Counted from the stretch's first letter, positions 26,320-36,430 are shown. The stretch is 64,000 nt of DNA from Streptomyces sp. NBC_01497 (GCF_036250695.1 NZ_CP109427.1:7316001-7380000), one strand, 5' to 3'. Notes: generated by a model not told the origin, from the sequence alone. A program made the numbers and translations.

Positions 26320-28771
26320 GGACGTTCCAGCCTTCCAGTAGTACGGCTCTGCCCCGCTCGGGGGCGTCGCGCCAGGTGACGGTGATCTCCGTGCTCTCGC
26401 CGGGCATCAGGTCGAGCATCGAGTCGCCGAAGACGGCCCAGCCGTCGGCCTCGACGGGGCGGGCGTCGCTCAGGCACAGGCCGAGCGCCGCGGGCCCGCC
26501 CGTGTGGACGAGGCGCAGGCCGCCCGGCATACCGTGTACGGCGACCTCGGCGGGCGGCAGGTCGAGAAGGGGCGCGAGGTCGCCCGTCGCCGAGTGCACA
26601 TAGCGGTTCGAGGACCGCAACTCACCGACCGAGTCGCGCTGTTCGAGGTCGAGCAGGAACAGCTCACCGGGTACGGCGGACAGCGGCACGCGGAGCACCG
26701 GGCCGGTGGTCGCCGCGACCACCTCCCCGGCCGGCGTCAGGAGCCGGGCGGACATCACGTCGCCCCGGGCCCCGCCCCACACCCGGACCCGTGCCTCGAA
26801 CAGTTCCCGGCCCGCCCATGCCTGGGTGGCGAAGGACGCGCACACATGGGCCCTGCGGTAGGCGCGGCGCACCCCGTAGTAGGCCGGTTTCGGATCGCCG
26901 CGGTGGTCGACGGCCGACGTGCACCAGGCGTTCGGGAAGGGCTCGTTGAACTGCCACGGGATGGTGCCCGCGGCGCGCGGGGCCCGCCGCAGCCCTGCTT
27001 CCACGGCATAGCGCAGCCCGTCGTACTGGAGCTGCTGGCTGGCGCGGCGCACGGTGTCCGGGTCGGCCGGCCTGCCGCCGAACGCAGAGAGCACCAGCGG
27101 TGTGTTGTTCCACCAGGCGCCGAGGTGCTCCATGACCGGGTTGTCCCGGCCGGTCGGCCAGCGGGCCCCTGCCGGGACGACGGCCTCCCACGTGCGCCGG
27201 TTGGCCATGCCCTCCACACCGAACTCGGAGTGGAGCAGGGACGTGCCGGCGTCGTAGAGCGCGTAGTGGTCCGCGAGTCCCTGGTGCTCCCAGGGGCCGT
27301 GCACGTCGTGCTGGCCGTCCGGGTCGGCGGCGATCACGTCGGCGCGGTGCAGGAAGGAGCGCCCCGAGGGGGAGCCGGGCAGCCAGCACCGGTCGGGGTC
27401 CAGGTCCGCGACGGCCCGGGCCAAGGCCGCGACGACCGGCGAGCCCGCCTCGTCGAGCGGTGTGGCGCTGGCAGTGTCGTGCAACTCGTTGCCGGGGCCC
27501 CAGAGCGCGAGGGAGGGGTGGTGGTGCAGCAGCGGCACGATCGCCCGGGCCTCGCGGTCCATCAGGCCGAGGTATTCGGGATCCGCCGCGGGAACGCTGT
27601 CGATGCCCGAGCTGGACAGGCTGAACTCCTGCCAGACGAGCAGCCCGAGGCGGTCGCACAGCTCGTAGAACGCCTCGGTCTCGATCAGCCCGCCTCCCCA
27701 CACCCGCAGGAGCGTGACGTGTGCGCCTGCGGCGAGGTGCAGCAGATGCGCGAGGCGGCCCGGCCGGTCCGCCCCGTACAGGGCGTCCTGCGGCACCCAG
27801 TTCCAGCCCTTCGTCGGGACGCGCCGCCCGTTGACCTCCAGGGTGTAGGGGAGTGCTCCCTCGGGCGCCCCCTCGCCATGGACGAGCCGGACTCGGCGGA
27901 AGCCGGTCGTCCGCTCGTACGAGCCGGCCGGCCTGCCCGCCTCGTCGTACGCGCTCACCGCGACCCGGTAGAGGGGCTGCTCGCCATGGCCGTTGGGCCA
28001 CCACAACCGGGGGTGTGCGACGGGCACGGCAGCCTCGGCGCTCGCGCAGCCGGCCTCGAACGGCACCCGGACCGATCCCGCCGCCTCGCCATCGGGACCG
28101 GTCACGGAGACCTCCAGGGTGCCGGGCCCGGCCGCCTCCAGGTCCGCGCGCACGCGGACGGTGCCACCGGAATCGAGGTGGGCACCCACCACCACAGCCC
28201 GCAGGCGCACCGGTCCGGCCTTCTCCAGCCACACCGGCTTCCAGATCCCCTGGTGCACCATGCGCGGGCAGAAGTCCCAGCCGTATCCCATCCGCGACTT
28301 GTGGACACGGACCCGGTCGGTTCGCCCGACCTGCGGCTCGTTCGACGGTGCCGGATGCACGACCACCGCGAGCACATGGCGGGCGCCGTCGCGCACCTGT
28401 TCCGTCACGTCCGCCTCGAAGGGCAGGAACATGCCGTCGTGGTGGGCGACTTCGTGCCCGTCGACGAGGACCGTGGCCTCGTGGTCGACCCCCTCGAAGC
28501 GCAGCAGCGCGCGCTCGCCCGCCGCGAGCTGCACCTGTAGCGCCCTGCGGTGGAGCCAGGCGCGCTGCGGCACCCACTCGGCCTCCAGGCTGCCGGTCGC
28601 GACATAGGGATCGCCGATCAGCCCCTGTCCGCGCAGGTCGTCCAGGACCGACCCGGGCACCCGGGCGGGGAACCAGCCGGCCTCCCCGTCCGGGCGGCCA
28701 AGGCCGCACAGCCAGCGCCAGGTGTCGCCCAGGCAGCCGCGCAGCTCCCAGCCGTCGTCGAGCATCTCCAC
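26300..28771 (-). CDS. GH2 beta-mannosidase
   Basis: This 823-residue enzyme has the GH2 layout: jelly-roll (FEGVDHEATVLVDGHEV at about 93-109), Ig-like domain, TIM barrel and a C-terminal beta domain. MGYGWDFCPRMVHQGIW at 161-177 is characteristic of beta-mannosidases. The acid/base is Glu429 in WGPGNELHD and the nucleophile Glu516 in LLHSEFGVEG. It removes terminal beta-mannose from the non-reducing end. GTG 28771 lies two bases after the alpha-mannosidase stop; ATG 28765 is an alternative. No export signal is seen. Confidence 0.92.
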   Translation of the reverse strand: MEMLDDGWELRGCLGDTWRWLCGLGRPDGEAGWFPARVPGSVLDDLRGQGLIGDPYVATGSLEAEWVPQRAWLHRRALQVQLAAGERALLRFEGVDHEATVLVDGHEVAHHDGMFLPFEADVTEQVRDGARHVLAVVVHPAPSNEPQVGRTDRVRVHKSRMGYGWDFCPRMVHQGIWKPVWLEKAGPVRLRAVVVGAHLDSGGTVRVRADLEAAGPGTLEVSVTGPDGEAAGSVRVPFEAGCASAEAAVPVAHPRLWWPNGHGEQPLYRVAVSAYDEAGRPAGSYERTTGFRRVRLVHGEGAPEGALPYTLEVNGRRVPTKGWNWVPQDALYGADRPGRLAHLLHLAAGAHVTLLRVWGGGLIETEAFYELCDRLGLLVWQEFSLSSSGIDSVPAADPEYLGLMDREARAIVPLLHHHPSLALWGPGNELHDTASATPLDEAGSPVVAALARAVADLDPDRCWLPGSPSGRSFLHRADVIAADPDGQHDVHGPWEHQGLADHYALYDAGTSLLHSEFGVEGMANRRTWEAVVPAGARWPTGRDNPVMEHLGAWWNNTPLVLSAFGGRPADPDTVRRASQQLQYDGLRYAVEAGLRRAPRAAGTIPWQFNEPFPNAWCTSAVDHRGDPKPAYYGVRRAYRRAHVCASFATQAWAGRELFEARVRVWGGARGDVMSARLLTPAGEVVAATTGPVLRVPLSAVPGELFLLDLEQRDSVGELRSSNRYVHSATGDLAPLLDLPPAEVAVHGMPGGLRLVHTGGPAALGLCLSDARPVEADGWAVFGDSMLDLMPGESTEITVTWRDAPERGRAVLLEGWNVHARECG

Positions 28772-28773
28772 GG

Positions 28774-31257
28774 TCAGGCCCCGCCCCGGCCTGCCGCACC
28801 CGCCGCGTGCGCGGGCAGCTCCAGCAGGTCCGTCTCAACGACGGGCGAACGCGGGTCGCGCGGCACCCGGAACGTCTTGATCTCGAACGCCCCGAACCTC
28901 GCCTCGACCACCCGGTCGCCGAGCATCGGCAGGGCGATGCGCGCCTCCGCCGCCCGCCCCTGCGACTCGTAGGCGCGCACGACGAAGTCGCCCGAACCGT
29001 CCTCGTCGCCCTTGACCACCGTCACCAGGACGCTTCCCGCGCCGTCGTCGGCGTGCGCGGCGCGCTGCGCCAGCGGGCCCACGTGGAACGTCTCCAGCAG
29101 CGCGAACACCGGCTGGTTGAGCTCGGCCGCGCGTCGCACCGGGTCCGCTTCCCGCCAGTCGGCGCCGTGCGGCACGAGCAGGTACCTGAACTCCTGGCGG
29201 CCCTGGTCGAGGTAGTCGTACACGCCGTCCTCGTCCAGGGTCCGCGGCTCGTGCCAGGCGTACACCGGGCTGCGCAGGGCGGTCATGCCGATCTCGCCCC
29301 CGCGCACGTCGTGACCGTGCTTGGAGTCGTTGACCACGGCGAGACCGGCGCGCGCACCGCCGGGGAGCGTACCGGTCACGTCGACCCAGGCCTGGGTGGC
29401 CTCCTCAGTGCCGTCGGCGGGGCGCTCCAGGTGGCCGTAAGGGATCTCGTGCGTGGCCGTGGTGTCGTCGAGGGCGGTGGGGAAGCGCAGCTTGAGCAAC
29501 TTCAGCTTCTCGTGCCAGTCCACCACCGTGCGCACCTCGACGTGGCGGGAGCCCGAGGACAGCACGAGTTCCTCGGCCATCTCGGAGCGTCCGTAGGCGC
29601 TCTCGATCCTCAGCACGGCCCGCACCGGGCCGGACTCGACCAGGCGCACGCGGGTGGGCGCGAAGGAGCCCGCCGCCTTGTCGTACGCGCGCACGCGGTG
29701 TCCCCACGTGTCGCTCGCGTCGTCGACGACGACCGCGTGCGGACCGGCCCCCGGGCCCACCAGTTCCGCACCGGTGGCCTTGTCGCGCAGCGAGCTGAGC
29801 CAGCCGGTGGCGGGGTCCACCTCGATCCGAAGGTGCTCGTTCTCCAGCGACGTGTCCGTCGCGGTGACCGTTTCCCCGCGGTCCGCGTCGGCGCCCGGCA
29901 GCAGGTGGTAGACCCGGTGACCGAGCGGCGGCACGCTCGCGCGGAAGGCTATTCGCCCGCGCGCCCCGGCGAGCGTCGCCTCCGACCGGGTCAACTGGAC
30001 GGGCACGGGCGCGCCCGCCTCGTCCGTGAGCCGCACCTCGCTCGCGCGGCCGAACTCGGCCTCGACGTCGCTCTCCAGCTCCCACGGGTGCGGGTTGACG
30101 ACGACGAGCGGCACCGTGCCCTCCCGCAGCGGGATGTCGATGCGCCGCGTGACGGCCTGGACCGCCTGGTTGAAGACCTCGGCCGCGACGGAGCGGGCCC
30201 GGCCGTAGTCGTCGCGAGCGTCCTCGTAGGCCGAGCGGATAGCCGTGCCGGCCAGGATGTCGTGGAACTGGTTGAACAGCACCAGCCTCCACGCCTCCGC
30301 CAGCTTGTGCGCCGGATAGGGTTCCTCGGCCACGGCCGCGGCCACGGCGGCCCACTTCTCCGCACGCTGCAGGTCGTTCTCGGCGCGCCGGTTCCAGGCC
30401 TTCACGCCGGAGTGGGCGGAGTAGCAGCCGGGACCGTGGTGCTGGAGCTCCCCGGCGTGCACGGGCACGTCCTGGCGGTCCCGCACCCGCTCGAAGAAGC
30501 GTTCCGGGTGGCTGAGCTCCAGGGTGGGCAGCCCCCCCAGCGCGTCCAGACGGCGGATCGAGTCGAGGTTGGCCCTGGTGGGACCTCCGCCGTGATTGCC
30601 GACACCGTAGAAGACCATCAGCTCCGGCTCGTCCGGCGGCATCATCGCCAGCGACTTGTCGAGGTGGTTGCCGATGTCCTTGCCCGGTGTGCAGTACTCG
30701 TTGGGGAGCCGGTACGCGGTGACGCGGGAGCCGTCGGGAGCCTCCCAGTGGAAGAACTGCCCCGGCAGCACCTGCTCGTGCGGTCCCGGCCGAAGGAAGA
30801 CGTAACTGTCCATGCCGGACTTGCGCAGCAGCTGGGGCAGCATCGCGTTGTGGCCGAACGGGTCGAGGTTGCAGCCGACCGTCGCGGCCCTGCCGAACTT
30901 CTCCAGCAGGTAGCGCTGGCCGTACAGCGCCTGGCGCACGAAGGACTCGCCCGACGGGACGTTGCAGTCGGGCTCCACCCACCAGCCGCCCACGACCTGC
31001 CAGCGGCCGTCCGCCACGCGCTTGCGGATCGTCTCGAACAGAGCCGGGTCGTGTCGCTCGATCCACTCCAGGTACATCACGGAATCGCAGGTGAACACGA
31101 AATCCGGGTACTCCTCCATGCGGTCGACGGCGGACTGGAAGGTGGCGCGGATCTCCTGCAGCCCCTCGGGCCAGCGCCACAGCCACACCGGGTCGATGTG
31201 GGCGTTGCCCACGAGGTGCAGTTTCCGGTCGCGGGAGGCCGGGTTCACAGTGGTCAT
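28774..31257 (-). CDS. GH38 alpha-mannosidase
   Basis: An 827-residue GH38 enzyme. HIDPVWLWRWPEG (zinc ligands His20 and Asp22) is followed by WWVEPDCNVPSGES, then NLDPFGHNAMLPQLL, where Asp132 is the expected nucleophile, and FNQFHDILAGTAI with a further zinc His. The second half is the beta-sandwich set of the family. It hydrolyses alpha-mannosides with retention. ATG 31257 overlaps the SIS gene's stop as ATGA. Having GH38 next to a GH2 beta-mannosidase suggests an imported mannose-containing oligosaccharide. Confidence 0.93.
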   Translation of the reverse strand: MTTVNPASRDRKLHLVGNAHIDPVWLWRWPEGLQEIRATFQSAVDRMEEYPDFVFTCDSVMYLEWIERHDPALFETIRKRVADGRWQVVGGWWVEPDCNVPSGESFVRQALYGQRYLLEKFGRAATVGCNLDPFGHNAMLPQLLRKSGMDSYVFLRPGPHEQVLPGQFFHWEAPDGSRVTAYRLPNEYCTPGKDIGNHLDKSLAMMPPDEPELMVFYGVGNHGGGPTRANLDSIRRLDALGGLPTLELSHPERFFERVRDRQDVPVHAGELQHHGPGCYSAHSGVKAWNRRAENDLQRAEKWAAVAAAVAEEPYPAHKLAEAWRLVLFNQFHDILAGTAIRSAYEDARDDYGRARSVAAEVFNQAVQAVTRRIDIPLREGTVPLVVVNPHPWELESDVEAEFGRASEVRLTDEAGAPVPVQLTRSEATLAGARGRIAFRASVPPLGHRVYHLLPGADADRGETVTATDTSLENEHLRIEVDPATGWLSSLRDKATGAELVGPGAGPHAVVVDDASDTWGHRVRAYDKAAGSFAPTRVRLVESGPVRAVLRIESAYGRSEMAEELVLSSGSRHVEVRTVVDWHEKLKLLKLRFPTALDDTTATHEIPYGHLERPADGTEEATQAWVDVTGTLPGGARAGLAVVNDSKHGHDVRGGEIGMTALRSPVYAWHEPRTLDEDGVYDYLDQGRQEFRYLLVPHGADWREADPVRRAAELNQPVFALLETFHVGPLAQRAAHADDGAGSVLVTVVKGDEDGSGDFVVRAYESQGRAAEARIALPMLGDRVVEARFGAFEIKTFRVPRDPRSPVVETDLLELPAHAAGAAGRGGA

Positions 31258-31895
31258 ACGGTCTTCTCCTGCGGGAGGTCGTCGGATGCGGAAGGGGTGG
31301 GCGCCGTCCCCGCGGCCCACGCGTCGACGTGCTCGCTGAGCAGATGGAGCAGCGTGAGGTGCATCTCCTGGATGCGCGCGGTCGTGGTGGCGGGGGCGAT
31401 CAGCGTGTACTCGGCGTGCTGGGCCGCCGGCATGCCGCCCTGCTCGCCCCCCGTGAACAGGACGGTGACGGCGCCCGCCTTGCGGGCCGCCTCCAGGCCG
31501 AGGACGACATTGGGGGAGCGGCCGGAGGTGGTGAAGGCCACGACCATGTCGCCGGGGCGCGCCAGCGCTTCCACCTGGCGGGCGAAGACCTCGTCGTAGG
31601 AGTAGTCGTTGCCGATGCAGGACGTCACCGACGGGTCGGTGACGAGCGAGACGGCGGGCAGGGGGCGCCGCTCGCGCAGATAGCGGCCGATGAACTCGCC
31701 GGCCAGGTGCTGGGCGTCGGCGGCGCTGCCGCCGTTGCCGAAGGTGTAGAGCCGGCCGCCGCCGCGGTACACGTCGATCAGCCGCTCGCCGACGGTGGCG
31801 AGTTCGGGCAGGAGATCGTGCAGCCGCTGCGCGGCGGCGACATGGTCGGCGAGCTGGCCGGCGGGCGCGATGCGGCCGGACGGTGGGGCTGACAT
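31254..31895 (-). CDS. SIS-domain phosphosugar isomerase, GmhA-like
   Basis: A 213-residue SIS protein. GGRLYTFGNGGSAADAQHLAGEF and VVAFTTSGRSPNVVLGLEAA are the phosphate-binding loops; HLAGEFIGRYLRERRPLPA resembles sedoheptulose-7-phosphate isomerase (GmhA). Such enzymes interconvert ketose and aldose phosphates. The start ATG 31895 has AGGAG just upstream and is 63 bases after the ROK gene, the widest gap inside the operon. It is probably the isomerase for the phosphorylated monosaccharides made by the two kinases, but the true substrate is unknown. Confidence 0.85.
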   Translation of the reverse strand: MSAPPSGRIAPAGQLADHVAAAQRLHDLLPELATVGERLIDVYRGGGRLYTFGNGGSAADAQHLAGEFIGRYLRERRPLPAVSLVTDPSVTSCIGNDYSYDEVFARQVEALARPGDMVVAFTTSGRSPNVVLGLEAARKAGAVTVLFTGGEQGGMPAAQHAEYTLIAPATTTARIQEMHLTLLHLLSEHVDAWAAGTAPTPSASDDLPQEKTV

Positions 31896-31958
31896 GGGGC
31901 TCCTGGCGAAGAGGGGAGGAACAGGGTCGAAGGGTCGTGCGGGCCGGTCGGGGGCGGC

Positions 31959-33053
31959 CTAGCGGACGGGCAGGGTCGGCGGGTGCGGAGCGTTCTGCGC
32001 CCCGCGCTGCGGACGGCGCCCGGCGTGCGCCGGCCGCACCGGCGGGGCCGCGCCCAGGCGCTCGAAGGCGATGGCGGCGGCGCCCCGCACCCCGGCCAGG
32101 TCGCCGGCCTCTGCGGGCACGATGCGCGCGGCCCGCGCGGCCGGCCCCATCGCCAGCCGCGCCACCTTCTCGCGCACCGGCACGAGGAGCTGGTCCCCGC
32201 TGCGCACCACGCCGCCGCCGAGCACAACGACCTCCGGCTCCCACAGGTTGACGATGGAGCTCAGCCCCCCGGCGAGGGCGTCCATGGTCTCGTCCCAGAT
32301 CCGCACGGCGAGCGCGTCGCCCGCCCGCGCGGCCCGCGCGACGTCGGCCGCGGTGGGCTGTGCGAGGTGTGCGAGGACGGAGGCCGCCCTCTGCTCCGGC
32401 TCCTCCCGGAGCGCCTCCAGGGCGCGTTCCGCGATGGACGTGCCGGACGCGTACGCCTCCAGGCAGCCGGTGCGGCCGCACCCGCGACAGCGCCTGCCGT
32501 CGGAGCGGACCGTGACATGGCCGGGCTCCCCGCCGTTGCCCGCGGCGCCGCGGTAGGTGCGGCCGTCGATGACAGTGCCGCCCCCGATCCCCGTCGACAC
32601 GGTCAGGTAGAGGAGGTGGCGGCTGCCGCGGCCGGCGCCGAAGCGCCACTCGCCGGCCGCTCCCGCCGTTCCGTCGTTGTCGAGGACCGCGGACAGCCCG
32701 AAGGTCTCCTCGGCCAGCGCGGTGACCGGGACGTCCACCCAGCCCGGCAGGTGCGGCGGGCAGAGCAGGACGCCCGCGGCCGAGTCGAGCGGGCCGCCGC
32801 AGCCGATTCCGCAGCCGAGCAGCCGGCGGGACGCATCGGCCGCCTCGGCGCCCGCGTCGCGCAGCGCGCGGGCGCCGAGGGACCACAGCCGGCCGAGGAC
32901 CGCGTCGGGGCCCTCCCGCACCCCGGTCGGGCAGGACACGAAGGACAGGGCCGTGCCGTCCTCCCGCACCACACCGGCCGCGAGCTTCGTGCCGCCGATG
33001 TCCAGTGCCAGGACGGTCCTCTCGGACGGGTCCCCGTGTTCGTACGACGTCAT
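31959..33053 (-). CDS. ROK-family sugar kinase
   Basis: This 364-residue protein has LALDIGGTK at 15-23 (ATP loop), catalytic Asp127 in LDNDGTA, GNGGEPGHVTV at 172-182 and the ROK zinc motif with Cys189, Cys192 and Cys197 in RRCRGCGRTGCLEAY. There is no N-terminal winged helix, so it is a kinase (glucose, mannose or N-acetyl-sugar) rather than a repressor. The last 35 residues are a basic Pro-rich tail. It begins 7 bases after the second permease gene and would phosphorylate the monosaccharides released by the operon's glycosidases. Confidence 0.88.
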   Translation of the reverse strand: MTSYEHGDPSERTVLALDIGGTKLAAGVVREDGTALSFVSCPTGVREGPDAVLGRLWSLGARALRDAGAEAADASRRLLGCGIGCGGPLDSAAGVLLCPPHLPGWVDVPVTALAEETFGLSAVLDNDGTAGAAGEWRFGAGRGSRHLLYLTVSTGIGGGTVIDGRTYRGAAGNGGEPGHVTVRSDGRRCRGCGRTGCLEAYASGTSIAERALEALREEPEQRAASVLAHLAQPTAADVARAARAGDALAVRIWDETMDALAGGLSSIVNLWEPEVVVLGGGVVRSGDQLLVPVREKVARLAMGPAARAARIVPAEAGDLAGVRGAAAIAFERLGAAPPVRPAHAGRRPQRGAQNAPHPPTLPVR

Positions 33054-33060
33054 GTGGTGC

Positions 33061-34008
33061 TCAACCCTTGTTCCCTGTGGTGGCGATGCCCTCGGTGAAG
33101 TACCGCTGGCAGACGAAGAAGGCGACGATCATGGGCACCGTGACGACCACGCTCGCGGCGCAGACGATCTCCCACCGCATTTCGCCCCCGTCCCCGAACT
33201 GGTCGAGCACGGCCTTGAGTCCGCGTGGCACGGTGTAGAGCTTCGGGTCCCGCAGGTAGATCAGCGGCCGGACCAGGTCCGTCCACGAGGCCTGCACCTC
33301 GAAGATGAAGGTGACGATGAGCGCGGGACGGCACAGCGGCGCGGCGATGCGCCAGAACAGCGTCCAGTAGCTCGCCCCGTCGACCCGCGCCGCCTCGAAC
33401 AGCTCCCGGGGCAGGCCGAGGAAGAACTGGCGCAGCAGGAAGATGTAGAAGGCGCTGCCGAAGAGGTTGGGTGCCCACAGGGGCACCTGCGAACTCGCCA
33501 GGTGCAGCCAGTTCCAGATGAGGTACTGCGGCACCATCGTGACGACGGACGGCAGCATCATCGTGCCGATCACCAGCGCGAACAGCACGTTGCGGCCGGG
33601 GAAGCGGAAGTACGCGAAGCCGAAGGCCACCAGGGCGCTGCTCACCGTCACCGTGACCGCGGCGGCCAGCGTCACCATGACGCTGTTGCCGATCCAGTTC
33701 AGCAGCGGGACGGCCCGCCAGATCTCGGCGTAGTTCCCGAACTGCCACACGTGCGGCACGAGGGCGTTGTCGAAGACGTCCTGGGTCGGCTTGAGGGAGG
33801 CGCTGACCAGCCAGAAGAACGGGTACAGGAAGACGACGGAGGCGAGCACCAGGCACACCAGCCGCACGGCGCGGTTCGCAGGCGTGGCAGCCCGGTGCGG
33901 GCCCGTCGGGCGGCGGTGCGGGCCATGGGCCCGCACCGGCGGCCCGGGTGGGGGAGCGTCGCGCTCCGTCCGGGCGCCGCCTGCGGGTGGTACGGAGAGC
34001 TGCGTCAT
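33061..34008 (-). CDS. Sugar ABC transporter permease, MalG type
   Basis: A 315-residue CUT1 permease with about six membrane segments. Its EAA motif is EAARVDGASYWTLFWRIAAPL, and YTVPRGL is typical of MalG homologues. The first 45 residues are a cytoplasmic Pro/Arg-rich leader. ATG 34008 overlaps the stop of the partner permease as ATGA. No dedicated ATPase gene is present in the operon; such Streptomyces importers commonly share MsiK, which would be encoded elsewhere. Confidence 0.93.
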   Translation of the reverse strand: MTQLSVPPAGGARTERDAPPPGPPVRAHGPHRRPTGPHRAATPANRAVRLVCLVLASVVFLYPFFWLVSASLKPTQDVFDNALVPHVWQFGNYAEIWRAVPLLNWIGNSVMVTLAAAVTVTVSSALVAFGFAYFRFPGRNVLFALVIGTMMLPSVVTMVPQYLIWNWLHLASSQVPLWAPNLFGSAFYIFLLRQFFLGLPRELFEAARVDGASYWTLFWRIAAPLCRPALIVTFIFEVQASWTDLVRPLIYLRDPKLYTVPRGLKAVLDQFGDGGEMRWEIVCAASVVVTVPMIVAFFVCQRYFTEGIATTGNKG

Positions 34009-34979
34009 CGCTGGTCTCCCTCGTAGTAGACGAACCGCTTGCTGACCTTGGCCTGGATGACGGTGATGAGCAGCACCACCAGGAAGAGCAGCCAGGCGAG
34101 AGCGGAGGCGTAGCCCATGTGCATGTACTGGAAGGCCTGCTGGAAGAGGTAGACGACGTAGAACAGGGCCGCGTCGTTGCTGTACGTCTGCGAGTTGGAG
34201 CTGCCGAAGAAGGCGGTGTACGCCTCGGTGAACGTCTGGAGCGACGCGATCGTGTTGACGATCAGTGTGAAGAACAGCGTGCCGGAGATCTGCGGGAAGG
34301 TGACGTGGCGGAAGGAGTTCCAGCGGCCGACCCCGTCGAGTTCTGCCGCCTCGTACAGGTCCTTCGGCACGTTCTTCAGCGCGGCCAGGTAGATGATGAC
34401 GGTCGATCCCACGGACCACAGGCTGGTCAGGACGAGGCCAGGTTTGATCCACAGGCTGTCCGTGGTCCACGCGGGCCCCTGCACACCGAACAGCCCCAGC
34501 ACGTGGTTGATCAGGCCGACGTTGCCGTTGAACAGCAGCAGGAAGAGGATGCCGACGGCCACCGACGGTGTCATCACCGGCAGGTAGAAGAGGGTGCGGA
34601 AGAAGCCCGACGCCCGGCCCACGCGCAGCAGGAGCATGGCGAGCAGCAGTGCGAGCGCCATCGACAGCGGCACCCGCATCACCGTGAACAGCAGGGTGTT
34701 CGCCAGTGACTTGGCGACGGCCGGATCCTGGAAGAGATGGCGGTAGTTGTCGAGCCCCACCGAGTGGGAGGCCCCGATCCCGTCGTAGTCGGTGAACGAC
34801 AGCACGAAGCTGGCGATCATCGGGCCCGCGGTGAAGACGAGGAAACCCACGATCCACGGCGAGATGAAGCCGTAGGCGGCCCAGGTCTCGTGCCGGCGCC
34901 ACCGGCCCGGCACCTTCGCGGAGCGACGGCGCGTGCTGTCGCCCAGCCGCGCGTGCTGTGTGGTGGTCATCGCGCTCAT
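34005..34979 (-). CDS. Sugar ABC transporter permease, MalF type
   Basis: A 324-residue CUT1 permease with six membrane segments and the EAA loop EAAELDGVGRWNSFRHVTFPQ. It pairs with the MalG-type protein to form the channel for the substrate delivered by the lipoprotein encoded upstream. ATG 34979 overlaps the binding-protein stop as ATGA. The N-terminus is basic and unstructured for about 30 residues. Confidence 0.93.
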   Translation of the reverse strand: MSAMTTTQHARLGDSTRRRSAKVPGRWRRHETWAAYGFISPWIVGFLVFTAGPMIASFVLSFTDYDGIGASHSVGLDNYRHLFQDPAVAKSLANTLLFTVMRVPLSMALALLLAMLLLRVGRASGFFRTLFYLPVMTPSVAVGILFLLLFNGNVGLINHVLGLFGVQGPAWTTDSLWIKPGLVLTSLWSVGSTVIIYLAALKNVPKDLYEAAELDGVGRWNSFRHVTFPQISGTLFFTLIVNTIASLQTFTEAYTAFFGSSNSQTYSNDAALFYVVYLFQQAFQYMHMGYASALAWLLFLVVLLITVIQAKVSKRFVYYEGDQR

Positions 34980-36343
34980 CCCCTGCCCTCGTTCGCGAGA
35001 TCGAGGGCGCTCTGCGCCTCGTGCTGCGCCTGGTCGAGTGCCTGCTGCGGGGTCTGTTCACCGGACAGCACGCGGTTGATCGCGTTCTGCCAGGCGTCCT
35101 TGAACTCCGTGCCGGCCGCGTTGGAGGTGACGATGAACCCCTTGTTGGAGACGGAGTAGAGCATCCGGGTGGCCTTGTCGTAGGCGGCGTTGCCCGTCGG
35201 CTTCCACACGTCGCGCTCGATGATCCGGTCGGCCACGGCGTTGCCGGTGACGTCGCCGGTGTAGGGGCCGCCGGCCTTGCGCACCTGCGCCGCCTTGGCG
35301 CGGGCGGCGTGGACCCAGGTCTTCGTGGCGGTCATCGTCTTGATGAAGGTGCAGGCCGCTTCCGGGTGCGGGGAGCCCTTGGGGATCGCCCAGCCGTAGC
35401 CGGACGTCCAGTTCAGCGGTTTCCCGTCGCGCGCCTTGAACGTCTGCGTACCGAGGTCGAGGTGCGGGGAGAGTCCGGCGAGCGCGTTCACGTACCAGTC
35501 CTCCATGGGGTACATGCCGACCTGGTCGCGGGCGAACTGGTTCTTGGCGCCGAACGTGTCGAAGGAGTCGCGCAGGGACTTGAACTTCCCCCAGCCTCCC
35601 TGCTCGTTGACCAGGCTCACCGCGTAGGTCAGGGCCTCGACGACGCGTGGGTCGTTCAGGTGGGCCATGCGGCCGTCCGCGCTGATCAGGTCGGCCCCGT
35701 TGGCCTTGGCCCACAGCGGGAAGAACTCGGGGATCTTCGGGTCGAAGCCGATGCGGGTGAGCTTCCCGCCCTGCTGGCGCTGGAGCTTCTTCGTGAGGCT
35801 CTTGAGGCTCGTCCAGTCGGACGTGTTCACCGAGGAGGGCCGGACGCCGGCGTTCCTCAGCACGGTGTCGTCCATCAGCAGCAGCCGGCTGTCGTACGAG
35901 TCGGGCAGCGCGTAGACCGCGCCGTTCAGCGAACCCTCGTCGATGGCCGTCTTGTAGAAGTCACCCGTGTCGACGTGTGCCTGGCTCAGGCAGGAGGTGA
36001 GCGGCAGGAGGGCGCCCTGCGCGGCGTAGCCGCCGATCAGGGAGCGGTCCATGTGCACGACGTCCGGCGGGTCTCCGGCGGCTACGGCGGAAAGGAACTG
36101 CTGCTGGTCGAAGGCGCCTTCGGTGACGTTGATGTGCAGCGAGGGCAGCGCTGCCTTCGCCGTGTCGATCCGGTCGGTGGCGAGCGCGTCCCCCATGCCG
36201 TAGCCCATGGTGGTGAACGTGTCCGGGGCGCTTCCCGTCACGCTCACACCGCCGCAGCCCGTGAGCAGCAGCGGAAACAGTGCGAGGGCCGACGCGAGGG
36301 CCGTTGTGCGCCGGCGTGTTCGCCGAGGTGGTGGTGCCGCCAT
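34976..36343 (-). CDS. Sugar-binding lipoprotein of the ABC importer
   Basis: This 455-residue family 1 solute-binding protein begins at ATG 36343 with AAGGAGAG upstream. The signal peptide RRTRRRTTALASALALFPLL ends in the lipobox LTGC. The mature protein has SBP features (DPPDVVHMDRSLIGGYAAQG, GVRPSSVNTSDWTSLKSL, GAKNQFARDQVGMYP, GWAIPKGSPHPEAA). It captures the oligosaccharide outside the cell. It is the first gene of the 16-cistron operon and its promoter is covered by a LacI-type operator (36431-36460). The ligand is not predictable from sequence. Confidence 0.92.
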   Translation of the reverse strand: MAAPPPRRTRRRTTALASALALFPLLLTGCGGVSVTGSAPDTFTTMGYGMGDALATDRIDTAKAALPSLHINVTEGAFDQQQFLSAVAAGDPPDVVHMDRSLIGGYAAQGALLPLTSCLSQAHVDTGDFYKTAIDEGSLNGAVYALPDSYDSRLLLMDDTVLRNAGVRPSSVNTSDWTSLKSLTKKLQRQQGGKLTRIGFDPKIPEFFPLWAKANGADLISADGRMAHLNDPRVVEALTYAVSLVNEQGGWGKFKSLRDSFDTFGAKNQFARDQVGMYPMEDWYVNALAGLSPHLDLGTQTFKARDGKPLNWTSGYGWAIPKGSPHPEAACTFIKTMTATKTWVHAARAKAAQVRKAGGPYTGDVTGNAVADRIIERDVWKPTGNAAYDKATRMLYSVSNKGFIVTSNAAGTEFKDAWQNAINRVLSGEQTPQQALDQAQHEAQSALDLANEGRG

Positions 36344-36430
36344 GGTCTCTCCTTCGAGCAGCTGGCTACGCAGGCGACCGACGCTGCTGACACATCCGGA
36401 CAGGGGTGGGGGAATGTCTCGTCCCGCGTG

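Noticed and set aside
27853..31599. A 1248-codon open frame on the plus strand
   Set aside because: It is antisense to the GH2 and GH38 genes and has Arg/Pro/Gly-rich low-complexity composition.
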